Source: Thermoanaerobaculia bacterium (lineage in GTDB: Bacteria; Acidobacteriota; Thermoanaerobaculia; Multivoradales; JAHEKO01). Taken from it: 6,065 nt of DNA. Of the stretch, positions 5,956-6,065 are shown piece by piece. Location: assembly GCA_029287645.1 (NCBI GenBank), contig JARFQS010000404.1, positions 1 through 6,065 on the forward strand. The letters are read 5' to 3'. The first letter of the stretch is position 1. Every line of letters starts with the position of its first letter. The translations under genes and the position numbers were made by a program. The notes beneath the pieces were generated by a model that saw only the letters and a list, made by a program, of their open reading frames with translations, ran no database searches and was not told the origin of the DNA.

Positions 5956-6065
5956 AAACAAAAGACTCAAACGAAAAGATAGCCCCGATGTTGAGTGGCT
6001 TAGAGGGCGGCACGACCGTGGCTTGGCGCTCGAATCGGGCGCGAAGCTCCGGAAGCCAAGACCCG
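5927..6065 (-). pseudogene. End of the N-lobe of the second kinase, terminated by in-frame TAA, 5'-partial
   Basis: Reading leftward from 6064, the same frame as the downstream kinase gives LPELRARFERQATVV, then NIGAIFSFE, then SFVWGGSRPAPT and TAA. This matches the alphaC helix (family pattern ELRARFEREA) and beta-4 (NI..IFSFE) of bacterial receptor kinases, directly before the place where the downstream part resumes with IHFLVME. The piece between them reads VVPPSKPL, where relatives have something like VVAALSHP, so the usual HPNI is lost. The glycine loop and catalytic Lys would lie beyond the window. It is most likely the 5' part of the same kinase gene, interrupted by the palindromic insert. 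A separate short protein is unlikely. Confidence 0.7.

Overview
The window is GC-rich, densely coded bacterial DNA. It carries two large paralogous receptor-type Ser/Thr protein kinases pointing toward each other, with a small VapBC/FitAB-type toxin-antitoxin (TA) pair between them. Each kinase is a cytoplasmic Hanks-type kinase domain, then one transmembrane helix, then a long WD40-like/PD40 (TolB-type) beta-propeller with recurrent SPDG motifs. Large paralogous sets of this architecture are typical of Acidobacteriota (for example Thermoanaerobaculia-like lineages), so I infer such a host; no rRNA or marker gene in the window proves it.

Layout: 1-2478 (+) is the first kinase, already inside the gene at base 1, with the glycine loop and catalytic lysine off the window. 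2479-2664 is a spacer with a perfect GC-rich hairpin, then a palindrome and a promoter placed so that the antitoxin mRNA would be leaderless. 2665-2907 (+) is a ribbon-helix-helix antitoxin. 2904-3296 (+) is a PIN-domain toxin overlapping it by GTGA. 3297-3352 is a short convergent gap. 3353-5794 (-), open in frame up to 5926, is the second kinase from its hinge onward. 5927-6065 (-) holds the end of that kinase's N-lobe in the same reading frame, cut off from the rest by one TAA.

The kinases probably pass an unknown periplasmic or envelope signal, sensed by the propeller, to a cytoplasmic kinase domain. The TA pair is a self-contained module with no evident functional link to them.

Three observations stand out. 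First, both kinases carry a C-rich low-complexity insert at the same place, the loop between beta-4 and beta-5 next to the hinge. In the second kinase it has grown into a heptamer-repeat and G-run array with homopolymer tracts and an in-frame stop, so that gene is either inactivated or switchable by slippage. Second, the PIN toxin has Gly where the first catalytic Asp of the family normally sits, so it may be a disarmed toxin. Third, the antitoxin promoter geometry predicts a leaderless transcript with a palindromic operator candidate over the -35 region.
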